DNA from: Streptomyces sp. NBC_00154
Lineage (GTDB): Bacteria > Actinomycetota > Actinomycetes > Streptomycetales > Streptomycetaceae
Assembly: GCF_026342835.1 (NCBI RefSeq)
Contig: NZ_JAPEMI010000001.1
Span: forward strand, 4,346,501 to 4,410,500
Length of the DNA: 64,000 nucleotides
Direction of reading: 5' to 3'
Position numbers and translations under genes: made by a program. Of this stretch, positions 42,675-52,730 are shown in pieces (positions within the stretch are counted from its first letter, which is position 1; every line of letters begins with the position of its first letter). The notes below the pieces were generated by a model that had not been told where the DNA came from, searched no databases, and worked only from the letters and a program-made list of their open reading frames with translations.

Positions 42675-43625
42675 CTACCCCGTGCCCGCGCGGTGCGCTG
42701 TGCTGAAGCGGCGCTGATAGGCGGCGGGGCTGATCGACATTTTCCTCGCGAAAACTCTCCGCATGCTCTCGTAACTCGGGAATCCGGCAAGGGATGCCAC
42801 CTGCGTTGCAGTGTGCCCCTGGTCGAGCAGAGCTTTCGCCATGTCGAACCGGATCATCTCTACGTACCGGGCCGGTGTGGTGGACAGTTCATTGTGAAAG
42901 AGTCGCGTGAGATGCCGAGAGCTCAAATTCAGGTGCTTGGCAAGCTCGCCGATTGAGTGATTTCCCGCGGGATCAGCCGTCACCAGGTCGGTGATCCTAC
43001 GGATGGCCGGAGATCGGGGTGGCGGTCCTTGCAGGGGGGCGGAGAACTGCGACTGGCCGCCTGAACGCTGCAAATAGACCACCAGGGCGCGGGCGACATC
43101 GCGGGTCAGATCAGGGCCGTGATCCTCCTCGACGAGTGCCAGCGCCAGGTCGATGCCGGCGGTCACGCCCGCCGAGGTGTACGTGGTGCCGTCGCGAACA
43201 TATATGGCATCAGGTTCGACCCGGCTGGCCGGGCACCGGGTGGCGAGTTCTTGCGTGACCTTCCAGTGCGTGGTCGCACGCTTGCCGTCCAGGAGACCGG
43301 CGGCGCCGAGGACGAATGCTCCCGTGCAGATGGACGCGACCCGGTCGGCCCGGAGCGCCAGGGTCCGGGCGGCCTCGACCAGCTCACGGGCGACAGGGCT
43401 GCGCGGGTAGAGGTCTGCGCCGGCCACCAGGAAGGTGTCGGGAGCGGACTGCGAGGCGGCGGCGTCGACCGCGATCCGGATCCCGACGGACGAGGTGACG
43501 TCGGTGCCGGTCGGTGACGCCAGCACGACCTGGTAGTCGGCACCGAACCGGTTCGCTTCCGCGAACACCTCCGCGGGGCCGGCGACGTCCAGCAGTGTGA
43601 CCCCGTCATGGACGAGGATCACCAC
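42675..43625 (-). CDS. GlxA-type AraC-family regulator (DJ-1/PfpI plus HTH)
   Basis: About 316 residues from GTG 43625 (GTG 43622 or a distant GTG 43742 possible; ribosome site weak). N-terminal DJ-1/PfpI domain: VVILVHDGVTLLDVAGPAEV, SICTGAFVLGAAGLLDGKRA with the nucleophile-elbow Cys, THWKVTQELATRCP. C-terminal AraC HTH: HSIGELAKHLNLSSRHLTRL and ATQVASLAGFPSYESMRRVF. Typical activator of adjacent detoxification genes. Divergent from the HD gene, which it may control. Confidence 0.87.
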   Translation of the reverse strand: MVILVHDGVTLLDVAGPAEVFAEANRFGADYQVVLASPTGTDVTSSVGIRIAVDAAASQSAPDTFLVAGADLYPRSPVARELVEAARTLALRADRVASICTGAFVLGAAGLLDGKRATTHWKVTQELATRCPASRVEPDAIYVRDGTTYTSAGVTAGIDLALALVEEDHGPDLTRDVARALVVYLQRSGGQSQFSAPLQGPPPRSPAIRRITDLVTADPAGNHSIGELAKHLNLSSRHLTRLFHNELSTTPARYVEMIRFDMAKALLDQGHTATQVASLAGFPSYESMRRVFARKMSISPAAYQRRFSTAHRAGTG

Positions 43626-43748
43626 CCGATGCGTGGCGGAGCCTCCATCCCCGTTCCCCGCCTGTCCGGATTCAGGTGACTCATGGCGGGACCGAGGTGG
43701 CGCCGAGGGCCCGGTGGTCGGCAGTGTTGAAGACGGACGCACCCGTCC

Positions 43749-43760
43749 ATTGTTAACACA
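43749..43760. promoter_or_regulatory. TGTTAACA palindrome in divergent promoter
   Basis: Perfect 8-base TGTTAACA at 43751-43758 in the 159-base gap between the GlxA-type regulator and the HD gene, 27 bases before the HD start. AT-rich against the background; may be a regulator site or part of a promoter. Confidence 0.25.
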
Positions 43761-43784
43761 CCGATACCGGAAAGCGCAGAGGTC

Positions 43785-44423
43785 ATGACCGAGATCATCG
43801 CCGGGGTAGAGATTCCTGAAACAGCTGCGGTCGCCGCAGCCACCCGCCTCATTCAGAAGATGACCAGCCCTCTCCTCTACCATCACTCCCGGCGCGTTTT
43901 CGTCTTCGGTGCCGTTCATGCTCGCAGGCTCGGCCTGCAGCCCGACCCGGAGCTGCTCTATCTGTCCGCCATGTTCCACGACACCGGCCTCTTGACGCCC
44001 TTTTCCGACGTGGAGCAGCGCTTCGAGGTCGATGGAGCTGACCATGCACGCAAGTTCATGCTCGACCACGGTTTCCCGACCACCGCCGCCGACGTGGTCT
44101 GGACAGCTATCGCGCTGCACACGACGCCGGGAATTCCCGGCCGGATGGGCCCGGAGATCGCCATCACGAATTTCGGCGTTCTGACCGACGTGCTCGGCTT
44201 GGGTCTGGACGAGCTGGATCGCGCTCAGGTGGAAGAGATCACCGCCGTTCATCCGCGGGGCGACTTCAAGAACGAGTTCCTGCAGGCCTTCGTCGACGGA
44301 CTCAAGCACCGCCCGGAGACCACGAACGGAACCGTGAATGCGGACGTGCTGGAGCATTTTGTTCCCGGCTTCCGTCGCACAACCACGGTCGAGCGCATCA
44401 TCGGTGCGCCTTGGCCGAGCTGA
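43785..44423 (+). CDS. HD-domain hydrolase (cyanamide-hydratase-like)
   Basis: 212 residues; ATG 43785. HD residues: LLYHHSRRVFVFGAVHARRL, the FHDTGLL pair, and WTAIALHTTPGIPG. This layout matches the HD family that includes fungal-type cyanamide hydratase (DDI2-like) and other small-molecule hydrolases. Possibly degrades a nitrile-like or nucleotide substrate. Next to a GlxA-type regulator; substrate unknown. Confidence 0.8.
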   Translation: MTEIIAGVEIPETAAVAAATRLIQKMTSPLLYHHSRRVFVFGAVHARRLGLQPDPELLYLSAMFHDTGLLTPFSDVEQRFEVDGADHARKFMLDHGFPTTAADVVWTAIALHTTPGIPGRMGPEIAITNFGVLTDVLGLGLDELDRAQVEEITAVHPRGDFKNEFLQAFVDGLKHRPETTNGTVNADVLEHFVPGFRRTTTVERIIGAPWPS

Positions 44424-44909
44424 TCGGAGAGCCGTAAAAGACAACGTGACGGGGGTCGTCCTCGCCCCGGCCGTCGTCCCGTACGAGGCGCCGCTGCTGC
44501 CGAGCGCGCCGCAGCGGGTGTGCCCACGGTTGCCCGGGGATGGCGGCTCGCTGCCGCAACGACCGCGTCGGACCGCCTGCCCCGGCGGGGGTCGACCGCC
44601 TGGCAGGGACGTCAGCGCTTTCGAGGACCCATCCCCCCGCCGACCTGCATCGCCACAAGTTCCAAGGCTCTTTTGATGGCGGACGACCTTCACGAGGAAA
44701 CCACAGAATAATCCTCTGCGGTCCGTCAAAGGCTTTCCGTGTCCAACGGTCACGACGAAACCGGTCTCGGTTTCTATCCCAGCAACTGGACTTTGGCGCA
44801 TGATGGCGCGAATATCCTCGGTGTGGTTCGAGAGCAGGCCGGAAAATGCGCGATTCTTTCTGTGCTCGCGAAACTCCAATTCGAAAATTTCTTCCAGAAA
44901 GGACCCATC
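44424..44909. other. Gap of 486 bases before the reductase gene
   Basis: No recognisable gene. GC drops from about 44670 on, unusual here, and an in-frame open extension upstream of the reductase (from GTG 44739) has no family-like sequence. Probably a long leader or regulatory region. Confidence 0.4.
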
Positions 44910-45833
44910 ATGCAAGCCATCACCGTGCGAGACCGTGACGCGGGTGTCGGCGGGCTCTCCCTCACGGACATGCCCTACCCCCACGCCGCTGAGAACGATG
45001 TCATTGTGCGGGTGCATGCCGCGGGGTTCACCCCTGGAGAGCTCGACTGGCCGGGAACCTGGTCCGACCGTGCCGGCCGCGACCGAACGCCGAGCGTGCC
45101 CGGGCACGAACTCTCCGGCGTTGTCGCCGAACTGGGCTACGGAACCACGGGCCTGACCGTCGGCCAGCGGGTGTTCGGACTGGCCGACTGGACGCGAAAC
45201 GGTTCACTGGCGGAGTACGCCGCGGTGGAGGCCCGCAATCTCGCTCCGCTTCCCGCGGACGTCGGCCACACGGTGGCCGCCGCCCTGCCGATCTCCGGGC
45301 TGACCGCATGGCAGGGCCTGTTCGACCACGGCCGCCTCACCACAGGCCAGACCGTCCTCATCCACGGTGCCGCCGGCGGTGTCGGGTCGATCGCCGTGCA
45401 GCTCGCACGCGAGGTGGGCGCCCGAGTGATCGGCACCGGACGGGCCGCCGACAGGGACACAGCACTCGGTCTCGGCGCGGATACCTTCGTAGACCTGCAG
45501 AACGACCGGCTCGAAGACATCGGCGAGGTCGACCTCGTATTCGATGTGCTCGGCGGCGACATCCTCGAACGCTCGACCGCCCTGGTACGCGCCGGTGGCA
45601 CCCTCGTCACCATCGCCGTGCCGCCCAGGATCCAGCCCGAGAACGGTCGGGCCGTCTTCTTCGTCGTCGAAGCTGACCGGGTCCGCCTCGCGGATCTCGT
45701 CCAGCGTGTCCGGGACGGACGACTCAAGCCGATCGTCGGGGATGTACCGCCGCTGTCCGAAGCGCCCGCAGCGTTCGCCCCCAAGGGGCGCCGCACACGC
45801 GGCAAAACGATCATCCAGATCGCGGAGGACTGA
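44910..45833 (+). CDS. NADP-dependent quinone-oxidoreductase-like MDR enzyme
   Basis: 307 residues; ATG 44910 with AGAAAGGA. Zinc-independent MDR family: GroES-like part (DVIVRVHAAGFTPGELDWPG; VPGHELSGVVAELG), Rossmann motif VLIHGAAGGVGSIAVQLARE, and VDLVFDVLGGDIL. The catalytic-zinc Cys/His set is absent. Likely reduces quinones or enones, fitting the detoxification neighbourhood with GlxA and HD genes. Confidence 0.88.
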   Translation: MQAITVRDRDAGVGGLSLTDMPYPHAAENDVIVRVHAAGFTPGELDWPGTWSDRAGRDRTPSVPGHELSGVVAELGYGTTGLTVGQRVFGLADWTRNGSLAEYAAVEARNLAPLPADVGHTVAAALPISGLTAWQGLFDHGRLTTGQTVLIHGAAGGVGSIAVQLAREVGARVIGTGRAADRDTALGLGADTFVDLQNDRLEDIGEVDLVFDVLGGDILERSTALVRAGGTLVTIAVPPRIQPENGRAVFFVVEADRVRLADLVQRVRDGRLKPIVGDVPPLSEAPAAFAPKGRRTRGKTIIQIAED

Positions 45834-46119
45834 ATGCGAGCGCCCGATCCTGAAGATCAGGCCTCCTCGCCCAACGCCTGATGGCCATGGCCGCCCGCGT
45901 CGTTACGTGCTTGCCGAGCAGGACCCCGAGTCGGTGCTCGTCCAGTACGCCCGGCTCGCTGTCCGGGCGGCAGAACGCGCACGGACCGCTCCTCCGGGCT
46001 TGATCGTCCGTACCGCCCTGATCAGGGGGGCTCCGAGGTTCCCGTTTCCGTCCTGGGGTGGACGTCAGGCAAGATGGGGTGTATCTGCCCACACCTCTAT
46101 TGCTGCCGGACGGTTTCTC
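45834..46119. other. Leader region of ettA
   Basis: 286 bases. Contains a coding-like but startless stretch (EQDPESVLVQYARLAVRAAE around 45915-45975, plus) that I cannot assign; probably a remnant. The ettA promoter should lie near 46060-46100. Confidence 0.35.
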
Positions 46120-47784
<1,665 letters not shown>

Positions 47785-47789
47785 TCGTC

Positions 47790-48212
47790 TTGGCTCGTCA
47801 TATCTACAGCTGCCCGCTGCGCTGGTCGGACATGGATGCATTCGGCCACGTCAACAACGTGGTCTTCCTCCGCTACCTGGAGGAGGCGCGCATCGACTTC
47901 ATGTTCCGGCTGGCGCCGGGGGACGGCTCGCCGTCCTTCGCGGGCGGGTCCGTCGTGGCCCGGCACGAGATCGACTACGTGCGCCCGCTGGTCCACCGGC
48001 ACGCGCCGGTGACCGTCGAGTCGTGGGTCACGAAGATAGGTGCCGCGTCGCTGACGATCTGCTACGAGATCAAGGACCCGGACCAGGTGTACGTGCGGGC
48101 CTCGACCGTCGTCGTGCCGTACAACCTGGCCGAGGAGCGGCCGCGGCGAATCTCCGCGGAGGAGAAGCACTTCCTCCAGGAGTTCCTGGCCGAGGAGCCC
48201 GCCGCCGCATGA
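47790..48212 (+). CDS. Acyl-CoA thioesterase (4HBT hotdog fold)
   Basis: 140 residues from TTG 47790. RWSDMDAFGHVNNVVFLRYL has the catalytic Asp and the D-x-x-G-H-x-N motif; EEARIDFMFRLAP follows. Length matches YbgC/FadM-type thioesterases. It ends by overlapping the next gene (ATGA). The ettA-thioesterase pair is common in Streptomyces. Confidence 0.9.
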   Translation: MARHIYSCPLRWSDMDAFGHVNNVVFLRYLEEARIDFMFRLAPGDGSPSFAGGSVVARHEIDYVRPLVHRHAPVTVESWVTKIGAASLTICYEIKDPDQVYVRASTVVVPYNLAEERPRRISAEEKHFLQEFLAEEPAAA

Positions 48213-48904
48213 CGGTTCCCGTGCAGCTGTTGGAGTTCGCGGACGCGAGGGAGGCGGCGGATCTTGCCGCCTTCCTCGGCCGGCTGCTCCACTACGACCG
48301 GGCGGCCGCCGTCCGGCTGCAGGCGGGCGGCGGGGCGCTGGCCGTGTTCGGCAGGCCGCCGTCGTTCGAGGTCCTCGCCATCCGGGCGGCGCGGCTGCGC
48401 GGCACGCACGACTTCGACATCACCGTGTCCGCCGGTGAACTCCTCGAATCGCTCGACATCGATGGCGGCACCCACGAGGCACACGGTGCGGGCACCCTGC
48501 CCGCGCCCGTCACCGGGCCGCCGTGGACCGGGGTCCTCCCGCCGCGCGGCGGCTGGCACGAGCAGCCGGGACTGCCCGACCCCGTCTCCCTGCGCGTCGA
48601 GCTGAGCGCCGCGGTGGCGGAGTTCCGCTCCCGCGACGAGGCGCTGCCCGCGGACCGCCGCACCAGGGCGGAACGGGACCTGATCGGCCGCGAGATCTGG
48701 TCGCGCACGGTCGGGGAGACGGAACTCCCGCTGCGCGCCGTCCACGCCGCCCAGTCCCTCGGCTTCCTCCGCCCGGCCCCGGACTTCCCGGTCGCCGTGC
48801 TCGCGTCGGGCCCCTGGCTGCGGCTGCGTACCCCGTTCGGCTCGATCGCCCTGCGCGGTGCGGGCGGCCTCGGCGATCTCGGGGTGTCGGTCGGCGTCCG
48901 ATGA
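48209..48904 (+). CDS. Conserved hypothetical protein
   Basis: 231 residues; ATG 48209 overlaps the thioesterase stop. No signal or membrane helix. Segments RLHYDRAAAVRLQAGGGALA, then GRPPSFEVLAIRAARL and GREIWSRTVGETELPLRAVH; no catalytic motif that I know. Coupled translation suggests a partner of the thioesterase or a neutral passenger in the operon. Confidence 0.75.
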   Translation: MTVPVQLLEFADAREAADLAAFLGRLLHYDRAAAVRLQAGGGALAVFGRPPSFEVLAIRAARLRGTHDFDITVSAGELLESLDIDGGTHEAHGAGTLPAPVTGPPWTGVLPPRGGWHEQPGLPDPVSLRVELSAAVAEFRSRDEALPADRRTRAERDLIGREIWSRTVGETELPLRAVHAAQSLGFLRPAPDFPVAVLASGPWLRLRTPFGSIALRGAGGLGDLGVSVGVR

Positions 48905-48941
48905 CGCCGCGTCCACAGCGGAACTGCGGGAGAGGCGCCCG

Positions 48942-49904
48942 CTATCCGCGCTGCTGGTCGTCCGGCCACACCCCGATGTGGTCCTGCTCCAGTTCCAGCA
49001 TCACACGGTGCTCCATCCCGAGCGTCTCCGTGTAATCGGCGGGCAGTTGCAGTCGCCCCGCGCGGTCGAGCATCGCGTACTCGTGGGCCACCTGGGACTC
49101 CTGGCCCGTCGCCGCGTCCACCTCCGTACGGCGCAGCACCTCGGACGACGTACGGCCGTCGCGGATGGCGACCGTACGGCGGACCTCGCCCGCCACCGCC
49201 TGGTCGTGGGTGACGATCACGATCGTCGTGCCCAGCTCCTCGTTGGCCCGGCGGAACGCGGCGAAAACCTGCTCGCCCGTCGCCGAGTCCAGCTCGCCGG
49301 TCGGTTCGTCGGCGAGCAGCACCGAGGGATTGTTGGCGAGCGCCACCGCGATCGCCACCCGCTGCTGCTGGCCGCCGGACATCTGCGCGGGCCTCCGGTC
49401 GCGGCAGTCCGAGACCTCCAGCATCTGCAGCAGCGACTCGGCGCGCGCGGCGCGTTCGCGGCTCCGGCCGCGGCCGCGCAGCTGCATGGGCAGCGTGACG
49501 TTCTGGACGGCGGTGAGGTAGGGGAGCAGGTTGCGGGCGGTCTGCTGCCAGACGAACCCGACGACGTCCCGGCGGTAGCGGAGCCGTTCCTTCGGGCCCA
49601 TCGACAGCAGATCGCAGCCCGCGACCTTCGCCGACCCGGCCGTCGGCACGTCGAGGCCCGCCAGAATGTTCATCAGGGTCGACTTGCCGCTGCCGGACGC
49701 CCCGACGAGCGCCATCAACTCGCCCTCGGTGACCAGCAGATCGAGGCCCTGGAGGGCCTGCACCTCCACCCCGTCCGCGCTGAAGATGCGGACCAGCCGA
49801 TCGCAGGCGATCAGCGCGTCGTGCCCGTACGAGGGCCGGTCGCGGCGTGCGGCGGCCCGCTGTTCGAGCTCCGCCAGAGTGGTCTCGGTCGTCGACGACG
49901 TCAT
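48942..49904 (-). CDS. ABC transporter ATPase, MacB/LolD type
   Basis: 320 residues; ATG 49904. Walker A GASGSGKST, Q-loop FVWQQTARNL, signature MSGGQQQRVAIAVAL, Walker B VLLADEPTGELD, H-loop VTHD. The C-terminal 80 residues (from about RRTEVDAATG) are an unusual extension. It is the last gene of a minus-strand trio with two FtsX-like permeases; overlaps the middle one by 4 bases. Mechanotransmission-type export or lipoprotein/peptide handling inferred. Confidence 0.92.
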   Translation of the reverse strand: MTSSTTETTLAELEQRAAARRDRPSYGHDALIACDRLVRIFSADGVEVQALQGLDLLVTEGELMALVGASGSGKSTLMNILAGLDVPTAGSAKVAGCDLLSMGPKERLRYRRDVVGFVWQQTARNLLPYLTAVQNVTLPMQLRGRGRSRERAARAESLLQMLEVSDCRDRRPAQMSGGQQQRVAIAVALANNPSVLLADEPTGELDSATGEQVFAAFRRANEELGTTIVIVTHDQAVAGEVRRTVAIRDGRTSSEVLRRTEVDAATGQESQVAHEYAMLDRAGRLQLPADYTETLGMEHRVMLELEQDHIGVWPDDQQRG

Positions 49905-52729
49905 CGGGTGTCTCCTGCCCTGAGTTCGGTGATCGATCCACGGCGCCCGGCCAACCAGGCCTGTACGGCTGCCACGGTGGCGGCGAGGGCGACCACGCCG
50001 AGCGCCGGCAGCGCCAGCGACCACGGGTCGGCCCGCAGCGGAGCGGTGTCGAGTGCGTCGGAGCCGGGCCCGCTGGACAGCGCCAGCTGTACCAGGTCGA
50101 CGCCGGGTGCCAGCAGAGCGATCGTCGACCAGCCGACGAGCAGTCCGCCGACGGCGGCCAGCAGCGCCTGCGGCATCGCCTCGAGTCCGAGGAGCCGTCG
50201 GCCCTGCCGGACGGTGAGGCCCATGGTCCGCAGCCGGGCCAGCAGAGCGGTGCGTTCCGGAGCGGTCTGGAGCAGCGACAGCAGCACGGCGAGCAGTGCG
50301 TAGCCTGCGCCGGCCGTGATCGCCGCCGCGTAGATCCGCTCGGCGCCCGACTGCATGGGGGTGTCGACGAACGCCGCGCGTTCCTCGGACCGCAGGTGTA
50401 CGGAGAATGTCGAGCCCGCCCGGTGCGCGGCCGCGCGCAGCGCCTTCGCGTCCGGGGAGCCGCCGGTGACCAGCAGGGCGGTGGTCTGCCGGTGGGTGAG
50501 GGACGCGGCGTCGACGATCAGGAAGCCGGCGCTGTCGACAGCCGGTGTGCGCGTCACCGTTCCGACGACGCGCACCTTGAAGTCCCCGGCCTGCGAGTGG
50601 ATGTCGCGCGGCCGTTCGCCGAGCCGCTCTGCCACGGCCGGTGAGGCGAGGACGGGCAGCACCCGGTCCTTCGACGGCAGCGTGCCCTTCCTGGGCGCCG
50701 CTCCGGTGGCCTTCAGCCGGTCTGCGGGGAACGATCCGAAACCGGTCGCGCGCGCCAGCTTCGCGTACGTCCCCGGATCGACACCGACCAGCGCGGCGCC
50801 CTTCGCGTCCTCGATGCCGGCGTCGTTGGACGGCAGCGGTACGCCGTACTCGATCTGGACCGGCGCCACATCCCGTACACCGCCCGCCTTCCGGACGTCC
50901 CGGACCAGCCGGTCCGGCAGCGGCATCGCATCGCCCTCGCCGCTGATCCGCGCGTCCGCACCGGTGATCCGCACCGCCGCATCGTCCCGGGCGTCCGCGA
51001 CGCCCGCCAGCACCGAGCCGCCGAACGCCGCCGTCGTCAGTGCGACCAGCAGCGCCAGCAGGGCCGGTGCGCCACTCACCGACGCGCGCCCGGCACGGGC
51101 CAGTGCGAGGAAGCCGACCGCGCCGCGCAGCCGTGCGACGGTGCGGGAGGCGAGCCGCAGCGGCAGCGGGTACAGGCGGGCGAGGACCAGCGCCGCGATC
51201 AGCCCGACCAGCACCGGAGCGGCGCTGACCAGGAAGTCCGTACCGCCGCCCGCGGCGGTGCCGCGGCGGCGCAGCGCGGCGACCGCGCCGACGGCCAGCA
51301 CCAGCACGGTGAGTTCGGCAACCGTGCGCCGCCGCGACGGGCGGGCGGTCATCATGTCGTCGCGGGCGCCGTGCAGCTGCGGTCTGCGGTGAACGAGCGT
51401 CGTACCCAGCGGCAGGGCAACACAGACCAGTACGGCGACGGCTGTGGCCCCCACGACCGCTGGCCACAGCCGGGCCCCGCCGACGGCGGCAACGGCGAGC
51501 AGCAGACCCAGAGCCGCCGCGGGCACCGCCGTCACCGCGGTCTCCGCGAGCAGCCGCCCACCGATGCCGCGCAACGATCCGCCGCGTGAACGCAGCAGGG
51601 CCAGTTCACTGTGGCGGCGGGCGGCGAGCAGGCCGCCCGTCATCAGCAGCACGACGGCGGCGACCGCGCCGATCCCGACGGCGGCGACCGTGACGACCGG
51701 GCTGATCGCCGAACGCAATGCGTCGTACCGGGTGAGGACCACGTCCAGATCGGTCGTCAGTGTCGCCGCCGGACCGGCCAGCGCCCGGAGCTTCAGCAGC
51801 TCCGGACCGCTCTCCAGAGACGCCACCTGGGAGCGCAGCCGGTCCACGTCGAGCGCGGTGAGCCGGGAGGCGTCCGGCGCGATCCGCCAGTACGGCTCGG
51901 GCGCACCGGTCGTGGACAGCAGGGCGGGCGCCGCGTCCGGCGGCAGCAGCAGGGCCGCTATCCAGTAGTAACGGGGAGGGGCCTGCCTGACGTCCGCCGG
52001 GACCAGCGAAGGGGTGCGCAGCAGGCGCTCGAACGACCAGTAGGCGGCACCCGGAAGCTTCGGGGCGACGATGCCGGTGATCCGTACGGTCAGCGGCTCG
52101 TCGCCCCGGGTCGGTACCGCGATCGTCGAGCCCACCTTGAGCTCGAGGGTCTTCGCGGTCTCTTCGGTGACCGCGGCCTCGACCTCCTTGGTCGTAGTGG
52201 TGACCTCGCCGTGGACGGCGGGCCAGGCGCCGTCGCGCAGCCTGGCGTGGGCCGGCAGGGCCGACGGGGTCGCGTACGTCAGCTTGGGGTCGAGGCCACT
52301 GGGCCGGGGCAGCCATTTCTCCCCGGCGGCGATCGGCTCCGTCGTGCGGATGCCGTACGAGGACTGGAAGGCGTCGGCGCGCACCGGTTCGGGCAGCCGG
52401 GCCAGCACCTTGCGGTGGACCGCGCCCAGCGCCGCCTTGCGCACCGCGACCGCGCGCTCCGCCTCTACGCCCAGGGCGGGCGGCGGAGCGGTCAGCTCCA
52501 GGACGCTCCGCCTGGGGTCCTCGACGATCAGGTCGTGGCGCAGCCCCTTGCTCTCGTACGCGTCGACGGCCCGTGGAAACGCGGCGGCGAGGAATGCTGT
52601 GACCAGCACCAGCAACCCGAGCGCGCAGGCGGCCGCGGGCGCGGTGCGCAGCCGGGTACGGACCCACGGGGCACAGGCCGCGGCCCGGGCGACGCCTGCG
52701 GAACGACCGCTGTCGGAACGTGGGCTCAT
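49901..52729 (-). CDS. Large FtsX-like ABC permease 1
   Basis: 942 residues; ATG 52729, two bases after the previous stop (TGACATG). N-terminal helix (ALGLLVLVTAFLAAAFPRAV), a big extracytoplasmic domain of about 250 residues, FtsX core helices (VVTVAAVGIGAVAAVVLLMT; EHRHSELALLRSRGGSLRGI-type loop as RRHSELALLRSRGGSL) and a second helical set. Loop segment RTALLARLRTMGLTVRQGRR matches the FtsX permease coupling region. About twice normal length: two FtsX units in one protein. Confidence 0.88.
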   Translation of the reverse strand: MSPRSDSGRSAGVARAAACAPWVRTRLRTAPAAACALGLLVLVTAFLAAAFPRAVDAYESKGLRHDLIVEDPRRSVLELTAPPPALGVEAERAVAVRKAALGAVHRKVLARLPEPVRADAFQSSYGIRTTEPIAAGEKWLPRPSGLDPKLTYATPSALPAHARLRDGAWPAVHGEVTTTTKEVEAAVTEETAKTLELKVGSTIAVPTRGDEPLTVRITGIVAPKLPGAAYWSFERLLRTPSLVPADVRQAPPRYYWIAALLLPPDAAPALLSTTGAPEPYWRIAPDASRLTALDVDRLRSQVASLESGPELLKLRALAGPAATLTTDLDVVLTRYDALRSAISPVVTVAAVGIGAVAAVVLLMTGGLLAARRHSELALLRSRGGSLRGIGGRLLAETAVTAVPAAALGLLLAVAAVGGARLWPAVVGATAVAVLVCVALPLGTTLVHRRPQLHGARDDMMTARPSRRRTVAELTVLVLAVGAVAALRRRGTAAGGGTDFLVSAAPVLVGLIAALVLARLYPLPLRLASRTVARLRGAVGFLALARAGRASVSGAPALLALLVALTTAAFGGSVLAGVADARDDAAVRITGADARISGEGDAMPLPDRLVRDVRKAGGVRDVAPVQIEYGVPLPSNDAGIEDAKGAALVGVDPGTYAKLARATGFGSFPADRLKATGAAPRKGTLPSKDRVLPVLASPAVAERLGERPRDIHSQAGDFKVRVVGTVTRTPAVDSAGFLIVDAASLTHRQTTALLVTGGSPDAKALRAAAHRAGSTFSVHLRSEERAAFVDTPMQSGAERIYAAAITAGAGYALLAVLLSLLQTAPERTALLARLRTMGLTVRQGRRLLGLEAMPQALLAAVGGLLVGWSTIALLAPGVDLVQLALSSGPGSDALDTAPLRADPWSLALPALGVVALAATVAAVQAWLAGRRGSITELRAGDTR

Positions 52730-52730
52730 G

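Noticed and set aside
44739..44909. 57-codon N-terminal extension of the reductase
   Set aside because: MDR proteins of this class start at QAITVRD; ATG 44910 has a clear ribosome site, and the extension has no family match.
42675..45107. GlxA regulator extended upstream across the HD gene
   Set aside because: The extension is antisense to the HD gene and lacks similarity. The DJ-1 domain begins near 43625.
45544..46119. N-terminal extension of ettA
   Set aside because: The family protein begins at TTG 46120; the upstream frame runs through the reductase gene.
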